From assembly GCF_017996735.1 (NCBI RefSeq), contig NZ_JAGOGJ010000008.1:1-64000 (forward strand): a DNA stretch of 64,000 nucleotides. The letters run 5' to 3'. The position numbers were made by a program, and so were the translations under genes. The DNA comes from Niveispirillum sp. (GTDB taxonomy: Bacteria; Pseudomonadota; Alphaproteobacteria; Azospirillales; Azospirillaceae). Positions 1-11,525 of the stretch are shown piece after piece. Under the pieces are notes generated by a model. It made no database searches. It had not been told where the DNA came from and saw only the letters and a program-made list of their open reading frames with translations. Each line of letters starts with the position of its first letter. Position 1 is the first letter of the stretch.

Positions 1-151
1 GGAAATAGGTCTGTTCCGGATAGAGCGGCCGGGCGATCCACAGGATGGCGTGGGACAGGGTGATGCCGGCGATGAAGCTGCCCAGGCTGAAATTGGACAT
101 GATGCCCATCCAGGCCAGTGCCAGCAGGATATTGACGACCATCAGGCTCAT
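1..151 (-). CDS. mrpE: Mrp antiporter subunit E, N-terminal part (runs off the window)
   Basis: This is the first 50 residues of a small membrane protein, read from an ATG at 151 that overlaps the mrpD stop in an ATGA junction. The visible sequence begins MSLMVVNILLALAWMG and continues with a second hydrophobic stretch ending in LYPEQTYF. That pattern fits the MrpE/MnhE subunit, a roughly 160-residue protein of the cation/proton antiporter complex in the inner membrane. The identity rests mainly on its position directly after mrpABCD. The remaining two thirds, and the expected mrpF and mrpG, lie outside the window. Confidence 0.85.
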   Translation of the reverse strand, partial: MSLMVVNILLALAWMGIMSNFSLGSFIAGITLSHAILWIARPLYPEQTYF

Positions 152-1695
152 GGCGACACCTCCGCCGCGCCCAGCAGGGTCGGCCGTCCGGGTGACCCGC
201 CCAGCACCGCCTCCACATAGGCGGTGTTGTCATGCAGGCTGTCACCCACCTGCCCCGCCGCGTTCATCAGCCGTTCGGGATTGACGCCGATGGCCACCGT
301 GATCAGGGACAGCAGCAGCAGCGGCAGGATCAGCACATAGGAACGGGCGGCGGACAGTGGCTGCACCGGCTCCGCCGGTGGTTCGGCCGGGGCCTTCCAC
401 ACCATCTCCGCCCAGACACGCCCCACCAGCCAGATGGTCAGCAGGCCCGTCAGCAGCAAGACGCCGACCATGACATATTGTTCCGCCTCCAGCCCCGCGC
501 GGACCAGCAGCAGCTTGCCCCAGAAGCCCGACAGAGGCGGGAAACCAGCCAGCGAGCCCAGCGGCACGAACAGCAGCAGACACAGCCAGGGTGCCGTCTT
601 GAACAGCCCTCCCAGGTACTTATAGTCGGTACTGCCGCCCGCCAGACGGCGGACAAGGCCGGCCCCCAGGAACAGGTTCGTCTTCACCACGATGTCATGC
701 ACCATGTAGAAGGCGGCCGCCGCCAGGGCCAGGGGCGTGGAAATGGCCAGCCCCATCACCATGCTGCCGATATGGGCCACCACCTGCCAGGACCAGGCGC
801 GGTGCAGGTCGCGCGCGGCGAGCGAGCCCAGCACGCCCACGATCATGGTAATGCCGGCCATCCACATCAGAATGCCATGCGTCCAGGCGGTGTCGCCCGT
901 GAAGATCAGGGTGAAGACGCGGATCAGCGCATAGACGCCCACCTTGGTCAGCAAGCCGGCGAAGATGGCCTGCACCGACACGGCCGGGGTGTGATAGGTC
1001 GCCGGCAGCCAGAAGAAGAACGGGAACAGGGCCGCCTTCATGCCGAAGGCGATAATGAACAGCACCGCGATGGCGCTGATCACCGGCTGGCTGGGCACAT
1101 CGGGTACCCGCAGTGACAGGTCGGCCATGTTCAGCGTTCCGGTCACGCCATAAAGCAGCGCCACGGCCAGCAGCAGGCAGGCCGTCGCCACCATGTTGAT
1201 GCAGACATATTTGACGGCGGCATCGATCTGTTCGCGCACGCCGCCCAGCGACAGCAGCACAAAACTGCTGATCAGCATCACCTCGAACCAGACATACATA
1301 TTGAACAGATCGCCCGTGACGAAGGCGCCGCAGACGCCCGTCATCAGCATCTGGAAAACGACGTGATAGCCGCCCCTTTCGCGCACGGGATCGATGTCAC
1401 CCAGCGCGTGCAGCGCGACGCAGAACCCCATGACGGCAGAGATGAAAACCATCACCGCCGACAGCGGGTCCACGACCAGCGTAATGCCGAAGGGCGCGGC
1501 CCAGGCGCCCATCTGGGCCACCTGCACGCCTTGCTCCATCACCCCCCGGCCCAGAATGCCGCCAATGACCAGCAGGATCAGGCTGCCCAGCAGGGACAGC
1601 ACGCGCTGCGCCACCGGATATTTCCAGGCCGCCACGCAGAGGGCTGCGGTCAACATCGGCACCAGGATGGGGGCGGCAGTCAACCAGGGGGTCAT
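148..1695 (-). CDS. mrpD: Mrp antiporter subunit D (proton-translocating, NuoM/NuoN-like)
   Basis: A 515-residue multi-pass membrane protein of the Na+(K+)/H+ antiporter complex, homologous to the antiporter-like subunits of respiratory complex I. Almost the whole chain is hydrophobic helices. It contains the proton-antiporter family segment with FFFWLPATYHTPAVSVQAIFA in the middle and a conserved membrane lysine at LLTKVGVY. I chose the ATG at 1695 (MTPWLTAAP) because it overlaps the mrpC stop by 4 bp. The open frame extends further upstream, but that part lies inside mrpC in another frame. Product length matches the family (about 500 residues). It is translationally coupled on both sides within the mrp operon. 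Confidence 0.95.
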   Translation of the reverse strand: MTPWLTAAPILVPMLTAALCVAAWKYPVAQRVLSLLGSLILLVIGGILGRGVMEQGVQVAQMGAWAAPFGITLVVDPLSAVMVFISAVMGFCVALHALGDIDPVRERGGYHVVFQMLMTGVCGAFVTGDLFNMYVWFEVMLISSFVLLSLGGVREQIDAAVKYVCINMVATACLLLAVALLYGVTGTLNMADLSLRVPDVPSQPVISAIAVLFIIAFGMKAALFPFFFWLPATYHTPAVSVQAIFAGLLTKVGVYALIRVFTLIFTGDTAWTHGILMWMAGITMIVGVLGSLAARDLHRAWSWQVVAHIGSMVMGLAISTPLALAAAAFYMVHDIVVKTNLFLGAGLVRRLAGGSTDYKYLGGLFKTAPWLCLLLFVPLGSLAGFPPLSGFWGKLLLVRAGLEAEQYVMVGVLLLTGLLTIWLVGRVWAEMVWKAPAEPPAEPVQPLSAARSYVLILPLLLLSLITVAIGVNPERLMNAAGQVGDSLHDNTAYVEAVLGGSPGRPTLLGAAEVSP

Positions 1696-2051
1696 CGCTT
1701 GTCCTCCGGCTCCGCCGCCCGCATGGCGGCGGTGTCGAGCGTGCCCATCTCCTGATAGGCGCGGTAACCCAGCGCCAGGGCGAAGGCCAGCAGGCCGAAA
1801 CCGATGACGATGGCCGTCAGGATCAGCGCCTGGGGCAGCGGGTTGGCCGCCGCCTGATCCATCACCTCGTTCCCGCGGCTGATCAGCGGCGCGCGGCCGG
1901 ATGTCAGCCGGCCCACGGTCAGGATGGCGACATTGACGGCGTTCGACAGCACGATGACGCCGAACATCACCCGCAGATACTGTCGCGACAGGAACAGATA
2001 GACCGAGCCGGCAACCATGCCGCCCACGGTCAGGGCCATGATCACTTCCAT
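1692..2051 (-). CDS. mrpC: Mrp antiporter subunit C (NuoK-like)
   Basis: A 119-residue protein with three predicted membrane helices, homologous to NuoK of complex I. The motif LSNAVNVAILTVG followed by DPLPQALILTAIVIGF-type sequence (here NPLPQALILTAIVIGF) is the family signature. I start it at the ATG at 2051 ([11 protein letters not shown]), which overlaps the mrpB stop codon. The longer open frame upstream is out-of-frame mrpB sequence. An internal ATG five codons later (MALTVGG) is an alternative start. It is an essential structural subunit of the hetero-oligomeric antiporter. Confidence 0.95.
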   Translation of the reverse strand: MEVIMALTVGGMVAGSVYLFLSRQYLRVMFGVIVLSNAVNVAILTVGRLTSGRAPLISRGNEVMDQAAANPLPQALILTAIVIGFGLLAFALALGYRAYQEMGTLDTAAMRAAEPEDKR

Positions 2052-2445
2052 CAGTCCTCTCCCTCCGCCATGAGGGTCTGGACCATGGCCAGGATCGCAC
2101 CGACCACCACCAGATAGACCCCGATATCGAACAGAACCGGGGTGCCCAGCGCGCCCAGCCATTGCGCCGTCATATAAGGCTCATCGGACAGCGCGCCCAG
2201 AAAGCCCGGCGTGATGCCGACCAGCAGGCCCGTGCCCAGGATGGTGCGCGGATCGATCCGCAGCATGTCGCGCATCGCCTTTACCCCGAAGGCGATGGCG
2301 TGCAGCGCGAATCCCACCGCACAGATCAGGCCGCCGACAAAGCCGCCGCCCGGTTCATTATGGCCGCGCCACAGGATGAAGATGCTGAACAGCAGCATCA
2401 ATGGCAGCAGCAGGCGCACGCCCGTGCGCAGGATCAGGCTTTCCA

Positions 2446-2449
<4 letters not shown>
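2051..2449 (-). CDS. mrpB: Mrp antiporter subunit B
   Basis: A 132-residue protein with about four membrane helices. The motif [14 protein letters not shown] near residue 28 is the hallmark of the MnhB/MrpB family. The start at 2449 overlaps the mrpA stop; the second ATG, one codon later, is equally possible. Because mrpB is a separate gene from mrpA, the operon is of the seven-gene (group 1) type rather than the fused phaAB type of rhizobia. Its role is structural, in sodium/proton exchange for pH and salt homeostasis. Confidence 0.95.
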
Positions 2450-4758
<2,309 letters not shown>

Positions 4759-4794
4759 GCCGCTTTCCGCCTTTCCGCTCCAAATGTCTTGGGC

Positions 4795-4822
4795 AATATA
4801 AGGATTGGCGGGGGGTGTTCAA
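4795..4822 (-). promoter_or_regulatory. Predicted sigma-70-type promoter of the mrp operon
   Basis: On the minus strand, TTGAAC (4822-4817) is followed after 16 nt by TATATT (4800-4795). This lies about 40 bp upstream of the mrpA GTG. The match to the -35/-10 consensus is good for a GC-rich genome, but no start-site data support it. Confidence 0.55.
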
Positions 4823-4889
4823 CCATAACCGGTCCAAATCCCGGCACCAATGAACGGAAAGATCATCAGCGCCGGGACCGGCGGTATTT

Positions 4890-5831
4890 TCAAAGCTCCA
4901 GCAACTGTTCACGCGTGATCCAGAACACCTCGCCAAAGGAGTGTTCGGTTTCAAGCCACAGGAATTCCGCATCCGGATAGGCTTCCTCCAGCGCGGCGCG
5001 GCCCGTGCCCACTTCCACCAGCAGCCCGCCGCCGGCATTCAGGTATTTGGGCGCGTCCTTCAGGATGCGATGCACGATGGCCATGCCGTCCTTATCGCCA
5101 CCGACCAGGGCCATGCGCGGTTCGGCCTGATATTCCGGCGGCAGATTGTCCATCGCCTCGGCATCGACATAGGGCGGGTTGGAGATGATCAGATCGTACT
5201 TCTTGCCCTTCAGCGGCTTGAACAGGTCGCCCTGGAACAGCTTCACCCGTTCGTCCAGCCCATGGTCGGCGACATTGATCTTCGCCACCTCCAGCGCGTC
5301 TGGCGACAGGTCGACGGCATCGACATCGGCCAGCGGGAAGATGCTGGCCGCCAGGATGGCCAGGCAGCCGGAACCGGTGCAAAGGTCCAGCACCTTCTCC
5401 ACCTCCGTCACATCATCGACCAGGGCGAAATCCTGCTCGCCGCCGAACAGGTCCCCGAACAGTAACTCGCCGATGAAGGAGCGGGGCACGATGACCCGGT
5501 CATCAACATAGAAGGGCACGCCCTGGATATAGGTGCGCTTGGTCAGATAGGCGGCGGGTTTGCGGGTGGTAACGCGGCTATGGATGATCTCCGCCAGCGC
5601 CAGCCGTTCGGCCGGGATCAGTTTTGCATCGAAATAGGGCTCAAGCTGATCCACCGGCAGCTTCAGCGTTTCCAGCACGATGAACGCCGCCTCGTCATAG
5701 GCGGTGACGGCCCCGTGCCCATGCACCAGCCCGGCACGGTTGAAGCGGCTGACGGCATAGCGGATGAAATCACGCACCGTGGACAGTTCCGCCGCCACGA
5801 CATTGGTGGCGGGCAGGGACAGGTCGGACAT
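4890..5831 (-). CDS. prmB: Ribosomal protein L3 N5-glutamine methyltransferase PrmB
   Basis: A 313-residue SAM-dependent methyltransferase that modifies a glutamine of ribosomal protein L3. The SAM-binding motif VLDLCTGSGCLAILAA is visible, and SNPPYVDAEAM carries the NPPY motif of N5-glutamine methyltransferases. The N-terminal helical region, with VHGHGAVTAYDEAAFIVLETL and IPERLA-like text, is typical of PrmB rather than PrmC (HemK). I start it at the ATG at 5831 (MSDLSLPATN). An in-frame extension upstream begins with low-complexity residues and looks untranslated. PrmC normally sits next to prfA, which is absent here, and that also favours PrmB. Confidence 0.9.
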   Translation of the reverse strand: MSDLSLPATNVVAAELSTVRDFIRYAVSRFNRAGLVHGHGAVTAYDEAAFIVLETLKLPVDQLEPYFDAKLIPAERLALAEIIHSRVTTRKPAAYLTKRTYIQGVPFYVDDRVIVPRSFIGELLFGDLFGGEQDFALVDDVTEVEKVLDLCTGSGCLAILAASIFPLADVDAVDLSPDALEVAKINVADHGLDERVKLFQGDLFKPLKGKKYDLIISNPPYVDAEAMDNLPPEYQAEPRMALVGGDKDGMAIVHRILKDAPKYLNAGGGLLVEVGTGRAALEEAYPDAEFLWLETEHSFGEVFWITREQLLEL

Positions 5832-5908
5832 TTGGGCACTTGCTCCGGCTGGATCGGGTTGGGCGGTCAGGATGGCAGGGCGCATGCGCGGGGGCAAGCA
5901 GCACCCGC

Positions 5909-6829
5909 TTACCCCCGCAGCCACGCCTCGATCAACTGTCGGGAAATACTGTCGAAGGGCGGCAGGCGGAAGCTCTCGCCCCCCTGATTCTGCCGGACAA
6001 AATCCCGGCTGAACCAGCGCACATCCTCCAGCTCATCCTCATCCGCCTTCACGTCCAGTGTGGTGGCGCGGGCGTGGAAGCCCAGCATCAGGGACGATGG
6101 GAAGGGCCAGGGCTGGCTGGAATGGTATTTAACGTCGGTGACGCGCACGCCCGCCTCTTCAAAACATTCCCGCATCACCGTCTCTTCCAGGCTTTCGCCC
6201 GGCTCAACGAATCCTGCCAGCGTGGAATACATGCCGGGCGGAAAGCGCGATTGCCGGCCCAGCAGGCAGCGGTCGCCGCCATCATGGACCAGCATGATCA
6301 CCGCCGGGTCATGGCGGGGGAAATGCTGGGCCCCGCAATCGGGATTGGTGCAGCGCCGGCTGTGCCCCCCCTCCGCCGCCGCCGTGGCCGCCCCACAGGA
6401 CCCGCAGAATTTATGCTTGCCGTGCCACAGCATCAGGGCCCGGATATAGGCATACATGCCGCCGGCCCGCTGCCCGATGCGGGTGCCCAGCGAGCGCAGT
6501 TCCACGAACCGGCCCAGCTTCGCCACCTCCGCATGGGTGTCGACATCTTCCAGCGGCGACAGATCGACCGCGAAGTAGGAATGGCCGCCATCATCCCCCA
6601 GATAGATGGGCGGCATGGAAAGATGCCATCCCCACCAGTCTGCGGTGACGGGCAGATAGACGGGCAGCGGTGCTTCGTCAGCCCCCGTCACCAGATGCCG
6701 GCCCCGCCACCACGGGATGATACGGGCCGCCTGGGGATGGCGCAGACGCGCGGCCAGCCAGTCTTCGTCCTTGCGCCGGTGGGCAGCCCGATCCAGGCCT
6801 GACCCGGCATAGAAATTCAGTCTCATCAT
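5909..6829 (-). CDS. nudC: NADH pyrophosphatase NudC (Nudix hydrolase)
   Basis: A 306-residue enzyme that hydrolyses NADH to NMNH and AMP and can remove NAD caps from RNA. It has an N-terminal NudC domain, then a zinc ribbon with the cysteine pairs FCGSCGA and CTNPDCGA near residues 145-165. The Nudix box GFVEPGESLEETVMRECFEEAG follows, and then the NudC signature SQPWPFPSSLM. The start is one of two tandem ATGs at 6829/6826; a much longer upstream frame has unrelated, low-quality sequence. A GC-rich hairpin (arms 5888-5894 and 5912-5918) overlaps the stop codon and may end the transcript before prmB. Confidence 0.93.
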   Translation of the reverse strand: MMRLNFYAGSGLDRAAHRRKDEDWLAARLRHPQAARIIPWWRGRHLVTGADEAPLPVYLPVTADWWGWHLSMPPIYLGDDGGHSYFAVDLSPLEDVDTHAEVAKLGRFVELRSLGTRIGQRAGGMYAYIRALMLWHGKHKFCGSCGAATAAAEGGHSRRCTNPDCGAQHFPRHDPAVIMLVHDGGDRCLLGRQSRFPPGMYSTLAGFVEPGESLEETVMRECFEEAGVRVTDVKYHSSQPWPFPSSLMLGFHARATTLDVKADEDELEDVRWFSRDFVRQNQGGESFRLPPFDSISRQLIEAWLRG

Positions 6830-6905
6830 GGTTTGGAGACGGTGACATGCGTCCGTGCAAGCCGCCAATGCGCAAGTGTCAGAGCGGCCCCTGCGGATTT
6901 CTCCC

Positions 6906-6934
6906 TTGTCTTTCCGCCCACACTCGCCGATATA
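6906..6934 (+). promoter_or_regulatory. Promoter of the SRP RNA gene
   Basis: TTGTCT (6906-6911) and GATATA (6929-6934) are separated by 17 nt. Seven nt after the -10 hexamer comes G6941, exactly where the conserved SRP RNA helix begins. Position and product agree, which makes the call stronger than the hexamers alone. Confidence 0.65.
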
Positions 6935-6940
6935 GGCGTC

Positions 6941-7040
6941 GGGAGGTTGGCAACGGGCGGGTCCCTCGCCAACCCGGTCAGGTCCGGAAGGAAGCAGCCG
7001 TAACGAGTTTCGGCTCGGGTCGTTCGTCCAGCCTCCCACC
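6941..7040 (+). ncRNA. ffs: 4.5S signal recognition particle RNA (small bacterial type)
   Basis: The conserved domain IV is directly readable: GGTCAGGTCCGGAAGG then AAGCAGCCGTAACGAG, containing the GGAA tetraloop and the asymmetric loop bound by Ffh. The outer helix closes with GGGAGG (6941-6946) against CCTCCC (7032-7037). The RNA is about 100 nt, the size of small bacterial SRP RNAs. It partners with Ffh to target nascent membrane proteins. A short T-rich stretch (CCTTTTCC) follows. It lies just upstream of dnaX in the same direction, as in several other proteobacteria. Confidence 0.95.
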
Positions 7041-7159
7041 TTTTCCAAAATCTGTCGCCGTGACGCCGCCTTTTCAAAAAGCGGAATCGTAAAACCGTGG
7101 CGTCTGTGCGCTGGCATCACTAAACTCGCCTCCGCCCTGCCGTAGACCCGAGACGCCCC

Positions 7160-9061
7160 GTGACCGACGAAACGAACAGCCATTCCGCCGCCGGTGCCGC
7201 CTATCGTGTGCTGGCGCGCAAATACCGGCCGCAGAATTTTGACGAGCTGGTGGGGCAGGACGCGCTGGTGCGGACCTTGCGCAATGCCATCCAGTCGGGG
7301 CGCATCCATCAGGCCTATATGCTGACCGGCGTGCGCGGGGTGGGCAAGACGACGACGGCGCGCATCATTGCCCGCGCCCTGAACTGCGTCGGGCCGGACG
7401 GTCAGGGCGGGCCGACCATCAGCCCCTGCGGCGTGTGTGAGATGTGTGTGTCCATCGCGGCCGACCGTAATGTCGATGTGATCGAGATGGACGCCGCCTC
7501 CAATACCGGCGTCGACAATGTGCGTGAGATCATTGAGGGCGTGCGCTATGCCCCCTCGGCCGCGCGCTACAAGCTCTACATCATCGACGAAGTCCATATG
7601 CTGTCGAAAAGCGCCTTCAACGCGCTGCTGAAGACACTGGAAGAGCCGCCGCCGCATGTGAAATTTGTCTTCGCCACCACCGAGATTCGCAAGGTGCCGG
7701 TGACGGTGCTGTCGCGGTGTCAGCGATTCGACCTGCGCCGGGTGGATCATCCCACCCTGGTGGGCCATTTCACCCGCGTGGCCGCCAAGGAAGGCGTGCC
7801 GGTGGAACCCGACGCCATCGCCCAGATCGCGCGGGCGGCCGACGGGTCAGTGCGTGACGGGCTGTCGCTGCTGGATCAGGCCATCGCGCTGGGCGGCGGC
7901 AATGTGACGGTGGCCCAGGTGCGTGACATGCTGGGCCTGGCCGACCGGACCCGCGTCATCGACCTGTTCGAAGCGACCGTGACAGCGAAGCCGGCCGACG
8001 CGCTGGACATTCTGACCGACCTGCATCGCTGTGGCGCCGATCCCATCGTGATCGCGCAGGATCTTCTGGATTTCACCCATTTCCTGACCCGCGCGCGCAT
8101 CGTGGCGGGAACGGCGGATGATCCGTCGATCCCGGAGGATGAACGCACGCGCGGCGTGGCGCTGGCCCAGAAGCTGGGCATGGCGGCCCTGTCGCGGGCC
8201 TGGCAGATCTTGTTGAAGGGTCTGGCGGAGATCCAGCACGCGCCCGTGCCCATGCAGGCGCTGGAAATGGTGCTGATCCGCCTGTCCTATGCCTCCGACC
8301 TGCCCAGCCCCGCCGAACTGATCCGCAAGATTAACGAGGCGGGTGGAGCCGAAGCGGCCGCCCGCGCCCTGCACGGGGGCGGGGGCGGTCCCGGCGGCGG
8401 GGGTGGTTTTGCCGGTGGTGGAACCGGGCCGATGGTGCATTCCGCGCCGACGCAGGGGGCACCCATGGCCATGGTGGCGGGGGGACGGGCCTTTGCCGGT
8501 GTGCCTGCACCGGCCCCCGTGGCTCCGCCACAGCCCGTGGGCAAGGTCGATACGGTTCCGGAACCAACCAGCTTCCGCGCGGTGGCCGACCTGTTCCTGG
8601 ACAAGCGTGAAGGTGTGCTGGCCGGCATGTTGCGTGCCTCGGTCCATCTGGTCCGTTTCGAACCCGGTATGATCGAGCTGCGGCTGCAGCCCTCCTGTCC
8701 GCAGAACCTGCCGGGCAAGGTCGGGCAATTGCTGACCGAATGGACCGGCAAACGCTGGGTCGTGTCGGTGTCCGGCGCGGCGGGGGAGCCGAGCATCGCC
8801 GAACAGGAACGCGAGGCCGAACTGCGGCAGCGGGCCGAAGCCGCCGAGCATCCGCTGGTCAAGGCCGTGTTGGAGGCCTTTCCCGGTGCGAAGATCGACA
8901 AGATCATCGACCAGAGCCAGGTGGTCCTGGCGCCGCCGCCGATGGCCGAACCCGAAATTCCCGAAGCGATGGACGCTTTTGGGGGTGACGAAATGGCCGA
9001 CAGCCCTTATTTCGATGCACCACCGCCCATGGATGAGGGCGATTATGAAGGAGACTTCTGA
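7160..9061 (+). CDS. dnaX: DNA polymerase III subunits gamma and tau
   Basis: A 633-residue clamp-loader ATPase. It shows RVLARKYRPQNFDELVGQ at the N-terminus, Walker A GVRGVGKTTTARII near residue 57, a zinc module with CVGPDG...CGVCEMC, Walker B IIDEVHMLS, and the sensor-1/SRC region TVLSRCQRFDLRR. After residue 390 comes a Gly/Pro-rich linker, then the tau C-terminal domain, which binds the polymerase core. The start codon is GTG at 7160; no upstream ATG fits the conserved N-terminus. I see no clear A-rich slippery site for a programmed frameshift that would yield gamma. ybaB follows after 3 nt. Confidence 0.95.
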   Translation: MTDETNSHSAAGAAYRVLARKYRPQNFDELVGQDALVRTLRNAIQSGRIHQAYMLTGVRGVGKTTTARIIARALNCVGPDGQGGPTISPCGVCEMCVSIAADRNVDVIEMDAASNTGVDNVREIIEGVRYAPSAARYKLYIIDEVHMLSKSAFNALLKTLEEPPPHVKFVFATTEIRKVPVTVLSRCQRFDLRRVDHPTLVGHFTRVAAKEGVPVEPDAIAQIARAADGSVRDGLSLLDQAIALGGGNVTVAQVRDMLGLADRTRVIDLFEATVTAKPADALDILTDLHRCGADPIVIAQDLLDFTHFLTRARIVAGTADDPSIPEDERTRGVALAQKLGMAALSRAWQILLKGLAEIQHAPVPMQALEMVLIRLSYASDLPSPAELIRKINEAGGAEAAARALHGGGGGPGGGGGFAGGGTGPMVHSAPTQGAPMAMVAGGRAFAGVPAPAPVAPPQPVGKVDTVPEPTSFRAVADLFLDKREGVLAGMLRASVHLVRFEPGMIELRLQPSCPQNLPGKVGQLLTEWTGKRWVVSVSGAAGEPSIAEQEREAELRQRAEAAEHPLVKAVLEAFPGAKIDKIIDQSQVVLAPPPMAEPEIPEAMDAFGGDEMADSPYFDAPPPMDEGDYEGDF

Positions 9062-9064
9062 GCC

Positions 9065-9388
9065 ATGAAGAATATCGGCCAGATGATGAAGCAGGCCCAG
9101 CAGATGCAGTCCAAGATGGCTGAAATGCAGGCCAAGATGCAGGAACATGAGGTCACCGGCGTGTCCGGGGGTGGCATGGTCAAGCTGACCCTCAACGGCA
9201 AGGGCGACCTGCGCGGCCTGAAGATCGACAAGTCCATCGTCGATCCGGAGGATGTCGAGGTGCTGGAAGACCTGATCACCGCCGCCTATAACGACGCCAA
9301 GGGCAAGATCGAAGCCTTCACGGCCGAGCAGACCAACGCCCTGATGGGCGGGCTGAAGCTGCCGCCAGGCTTCAAGATGCCTTTTTAA
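9065..9388 (+). CDS. ybaB: YbaB/EbfC family nucleoid-associated protein
   Basis: A 107-residue small DNA-binding protein. The N-terminus (MKNIGQMMKQAQQMQSKMA) is the methionine/glutamine-rich helix typical of the family, and the C-terminal part GGLKLPPGFKMPF matches the conserved end. It starts 4 nt after the dnaX stop, so the two are co-transcribed. In many bacteria recR is the next gene. Here the following gene is recQ on the opposite strand, so recR is either elsewhere or lost from this locus. Confidence 0.93.
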   Translation: MKNIGQMMKQAQQMQSKMAEMQAKMQEHEVTGVSGGGMVKLTLNGKGDLRGLKIDKSIVDPEDVEVLEDLITAAYNDAKGKIEAFTAEQTNALMGGLKLPPGFKMPF

Positions 9389-9407
9389 GGGCGGATTGCA
9401 GACAAGC

Positions 9408-9440
9408 AGGTCTGGTCGGGATGCAGATCCGACCAGACCT
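9408..9440. terminator. Bidirectional terminator hairpin between ybaB and recQ
   Basis: A perfect 12-bp inverted repeat: AGGTCTGGTCGG (9408-9419) against CCGACCAGACCT (9429-9440), with a 9-nt loop. It lies between two convergent genes and its right arm reaches the recQ stop codon. No long T run follows on either strand, so the efficiency is uncertain. Confidence 0.65.
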
Positions 9441-11307
9441 ATGAATGCGTCAGGATCACGTCCAGGAAATACTCGCCGTACCGTTCCAGCTTGCGCGCGC
9501 CCACGCCCTGCAGCGTACCCAGTTCGTCCAGGTCGGTCGGCTTCTCCCGCACCATCTCCATCAATGTTGCGTCATGGAAGATGACATAGGGCGGCACCCC
9601 CTGCTCCCGCGCCAGTTCCAGGCGCAGGGCCTTCAACGCGTGCCAGAGCGTATCGTCGGCGGGTGACAGGCCGGCGGTGGAGGTTTTCGGCTTCGACGAT
9701 CCGCCGCTGCCCGACCAGGATGCCTTGCCTTTGCCCTTGGCTTCCGCCGCCGGATCGCGGCGCAGGCGCACCACCTCCTGCCCTTTTAGGACCGGCGGGG
9801 CGGTTTCGGTCAGGATCAGGCCGCCATGGCCTTCCGGATCGGCGCAGAGCAGGCCGTTGGCCACCAGTTGCCGAAACACGCTGTGCCATTCCTGCTTGCC
9901 CAGTTCGGTGCCGCAGCCGAAGGTTTTCAGCTTGTCATGACCCTTTTCCACCACCTTGTCGGTGGAAACCCCACGCAACACATCGACCAGATGGCCCACG
10001 CCGAACCGCTGGCCCGTGCGGTACACGGCCGACAGCGCCTTCTGCGCCACCACCGTGCCGTCATAGGTTTCCACCGGCTGGAAGCAGGTGTCGCACTTCC
10101 CGCAAGGCTTGGGATATTCCTCATCGAAATAGGTCAGCAGCGTCTGCCGCCGGCAGCGCGCCGTCTCGCAGAAGCCCAGCAGCGCTTCCAGCTTCTGCCG
10201 TTCGGTGCGCTTGAAGGCGGGCGGGCTGTCGGAGCTTTCCACCATCATGCGCATCTGCACGACGTCGGCGAAGCCATAGAGCATCAGCGCTTCCGCCGGC
10301 AACCCGTCGCGCCCGGCGCGGCCGGTTTCCTGATAATAGGCCTCCAGCGATCGCGGCGGGTCCATATGCACCACAAACCGCACGTTCGGCTTGTCGATGC
10401 CCATGCCAAAGGCGACGGTGGCCACCATCACCACGCCTTCGCCCTTGATGAACCGGTCCTGATTGGCCTGCCGCGTGGCCGGGTCCAGGCCGGCATGATA
10501 GGGCAGCGCATCCACCCCCTGTTCGGCCAGATACTGGGCGATGGCATCGACCTTGCCACGGGACAGGCAATAGACCACGCCCGCATCCTCCGGCCGGCGG
10601 CGCAGGAAATCCAGCAATTGCCGGCGTTCCTGATCCTTGGGCAGGATGCGATAGGTGATGTTGGGCCGGTCGAAACTGGCCAGGAACAGGCGCGCGTCGG
10701 TCAGCCCCAGACGCGCCGCGATATCGGTGCGCGTCTGCGCATCCGCGGTCGCCGTCAGGGCCACGCGCGGCACCTCGGGGAACTTCTCATGCAGGATGGA
10801 GAGCTGCAGGTACTCCGGCCGGAAATCATGGCCCCACTGGCTGACGCAATGCGCCTCGTCAAGCGCGAACAGGGCGATGCGCGACCGTTCCAGCAATTCC
10901 AGGAAGCGCGGCGTCACCAGCCGTTCTGGTGCCACATAGAGCAGGTCCAGGTCGCCGCGCTCACACGCGCGCTCCACCTCCTGCGCCTCCCGCCAGTCCA
11001 GCGTGGAGTTCAGATAGGCGGCCCGCACGCCCAATTGGCGCAGCGCATCGACCTGATCACGCATAAGGGCGATCAGCGGGGAAACAACAATGCCCACGCC
11101 CGGCCGCACCAGGGCCGGGATCTGATAACAGAGCGATTTGCCCCCGCCCGTGGGCATCAGGACCAGGGCATCGCCCCCGGCCACCACATGCTCGACAATG
11201 TCGGCCTGCATGCCGCGAAAGGCGGGGTAACCCCAGACCTTGCGCAACGCATCCTGCGCCGCCTCCAGCGGCGACAGGGCGAGGTTATCGGCAAGGGCGT
11301 CGGGCAT
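9439..11307 (-). CDS. recQ: ATP-dependent DNA helicase RecQ
   Basis: A 622-residue 3'-5' superfamily 2 helicase used in recombination and fork repair. It shows [12 protein letters not shown], Walker [16 protein letters not shown], the DEAH box in [19 protein letters not shown], motif [12 protein letters not shown], and a zinc-binding RQC region with the cysteines CETARCRRQ and CGKCDTC. A C-terminal HRDC domain ([19 protein letters not shown]) completes the classic architecture. The length is typical for RecQ (about 610). It starts with ATG at 11307 and is convergent with dnaX-ybaB. Confidence 0.96.
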   Translation of the reverse strand: MPDALADNLALSPLEAAQDALRKVWGYPAFRGMQADIVEHVVAGGDALVLMPTGGGKSLCYQIPALVRPGVGIVVSPLIALMRDQVDALRQLGVRAAYLNSTLDWREAQEVERACERGDLDLLYVAPERLVTPRFLELLERSRIALFALDEAHCVSQWGHDFRPEYLQLSILHEKFPEVPRVALTATADAQTRTDIAARLGLTDARLFLASFDRPNITYRILPKDQERRQLLDFLRRRPEDAGVVYCLSRGKVDAIAQYLAEQGVDALPYHAGLDPATRQANQDRFIKGEGVVMVATVAFGMGIDKPNVRFVVHMDPPRSLEAYYQETGRAGRDGLPAEALMLYGFADVVQMRMMVESSDSPPAFKRTERQKLEALLGFCETARCRRQTLLTYFDEEYPKPCGKCDTCFQPVETYDGTVVAQKALSAVYRTGQRFGVGHLVDVLRGVSTDKVVEKGHDKLKTFGCGTELGKQEWHSVFRQLVANGLLCADPEGHGGLILTETAPPVLKGQEVVRLRRDPAAEAKGKGKASWSGSGGSSKPKTSTAGLSPADDTLWHALKALRLELAREQGVPPYVIFHDATLMEMVREKPTDLDELGTLQGVGARKLERYGEYFLDVILTHS

Positions 11308-11525
11308 ATCGCTACGGCTTGGGGGTTACGGTGATATCGCGCCACCAGATACGGTGGCCGAACACAGGTTTACGGCACTGTCCGCACCGGGTCCAGGGGT
11401 TTGGTAATCAGGCGCCCGCTGGAAATTGGCGACATGGACGTATCGCCGATGCTACGATGGGTCATCCCCACCAGAAATCCGTCCGCGTTAAACGCCGCCT
11501 CCATCCGGAGGGGGCGATGGCCCGA

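Noticed and set aside
4890..5831. PrmC/HemK as identity of the glutamine methyltransferase
   Set aside because: The N-terminal region and the lack of neighbouring prfA fit PrmB better, although NPPY is shared by both.
8370..8420. Programmed frameshift site in dnaX to make gamma
   Set aside because: The G-rich stretch encodes the Gly-rich linker and lacks an A-rich slippery heptamer with a following stem like the known site.
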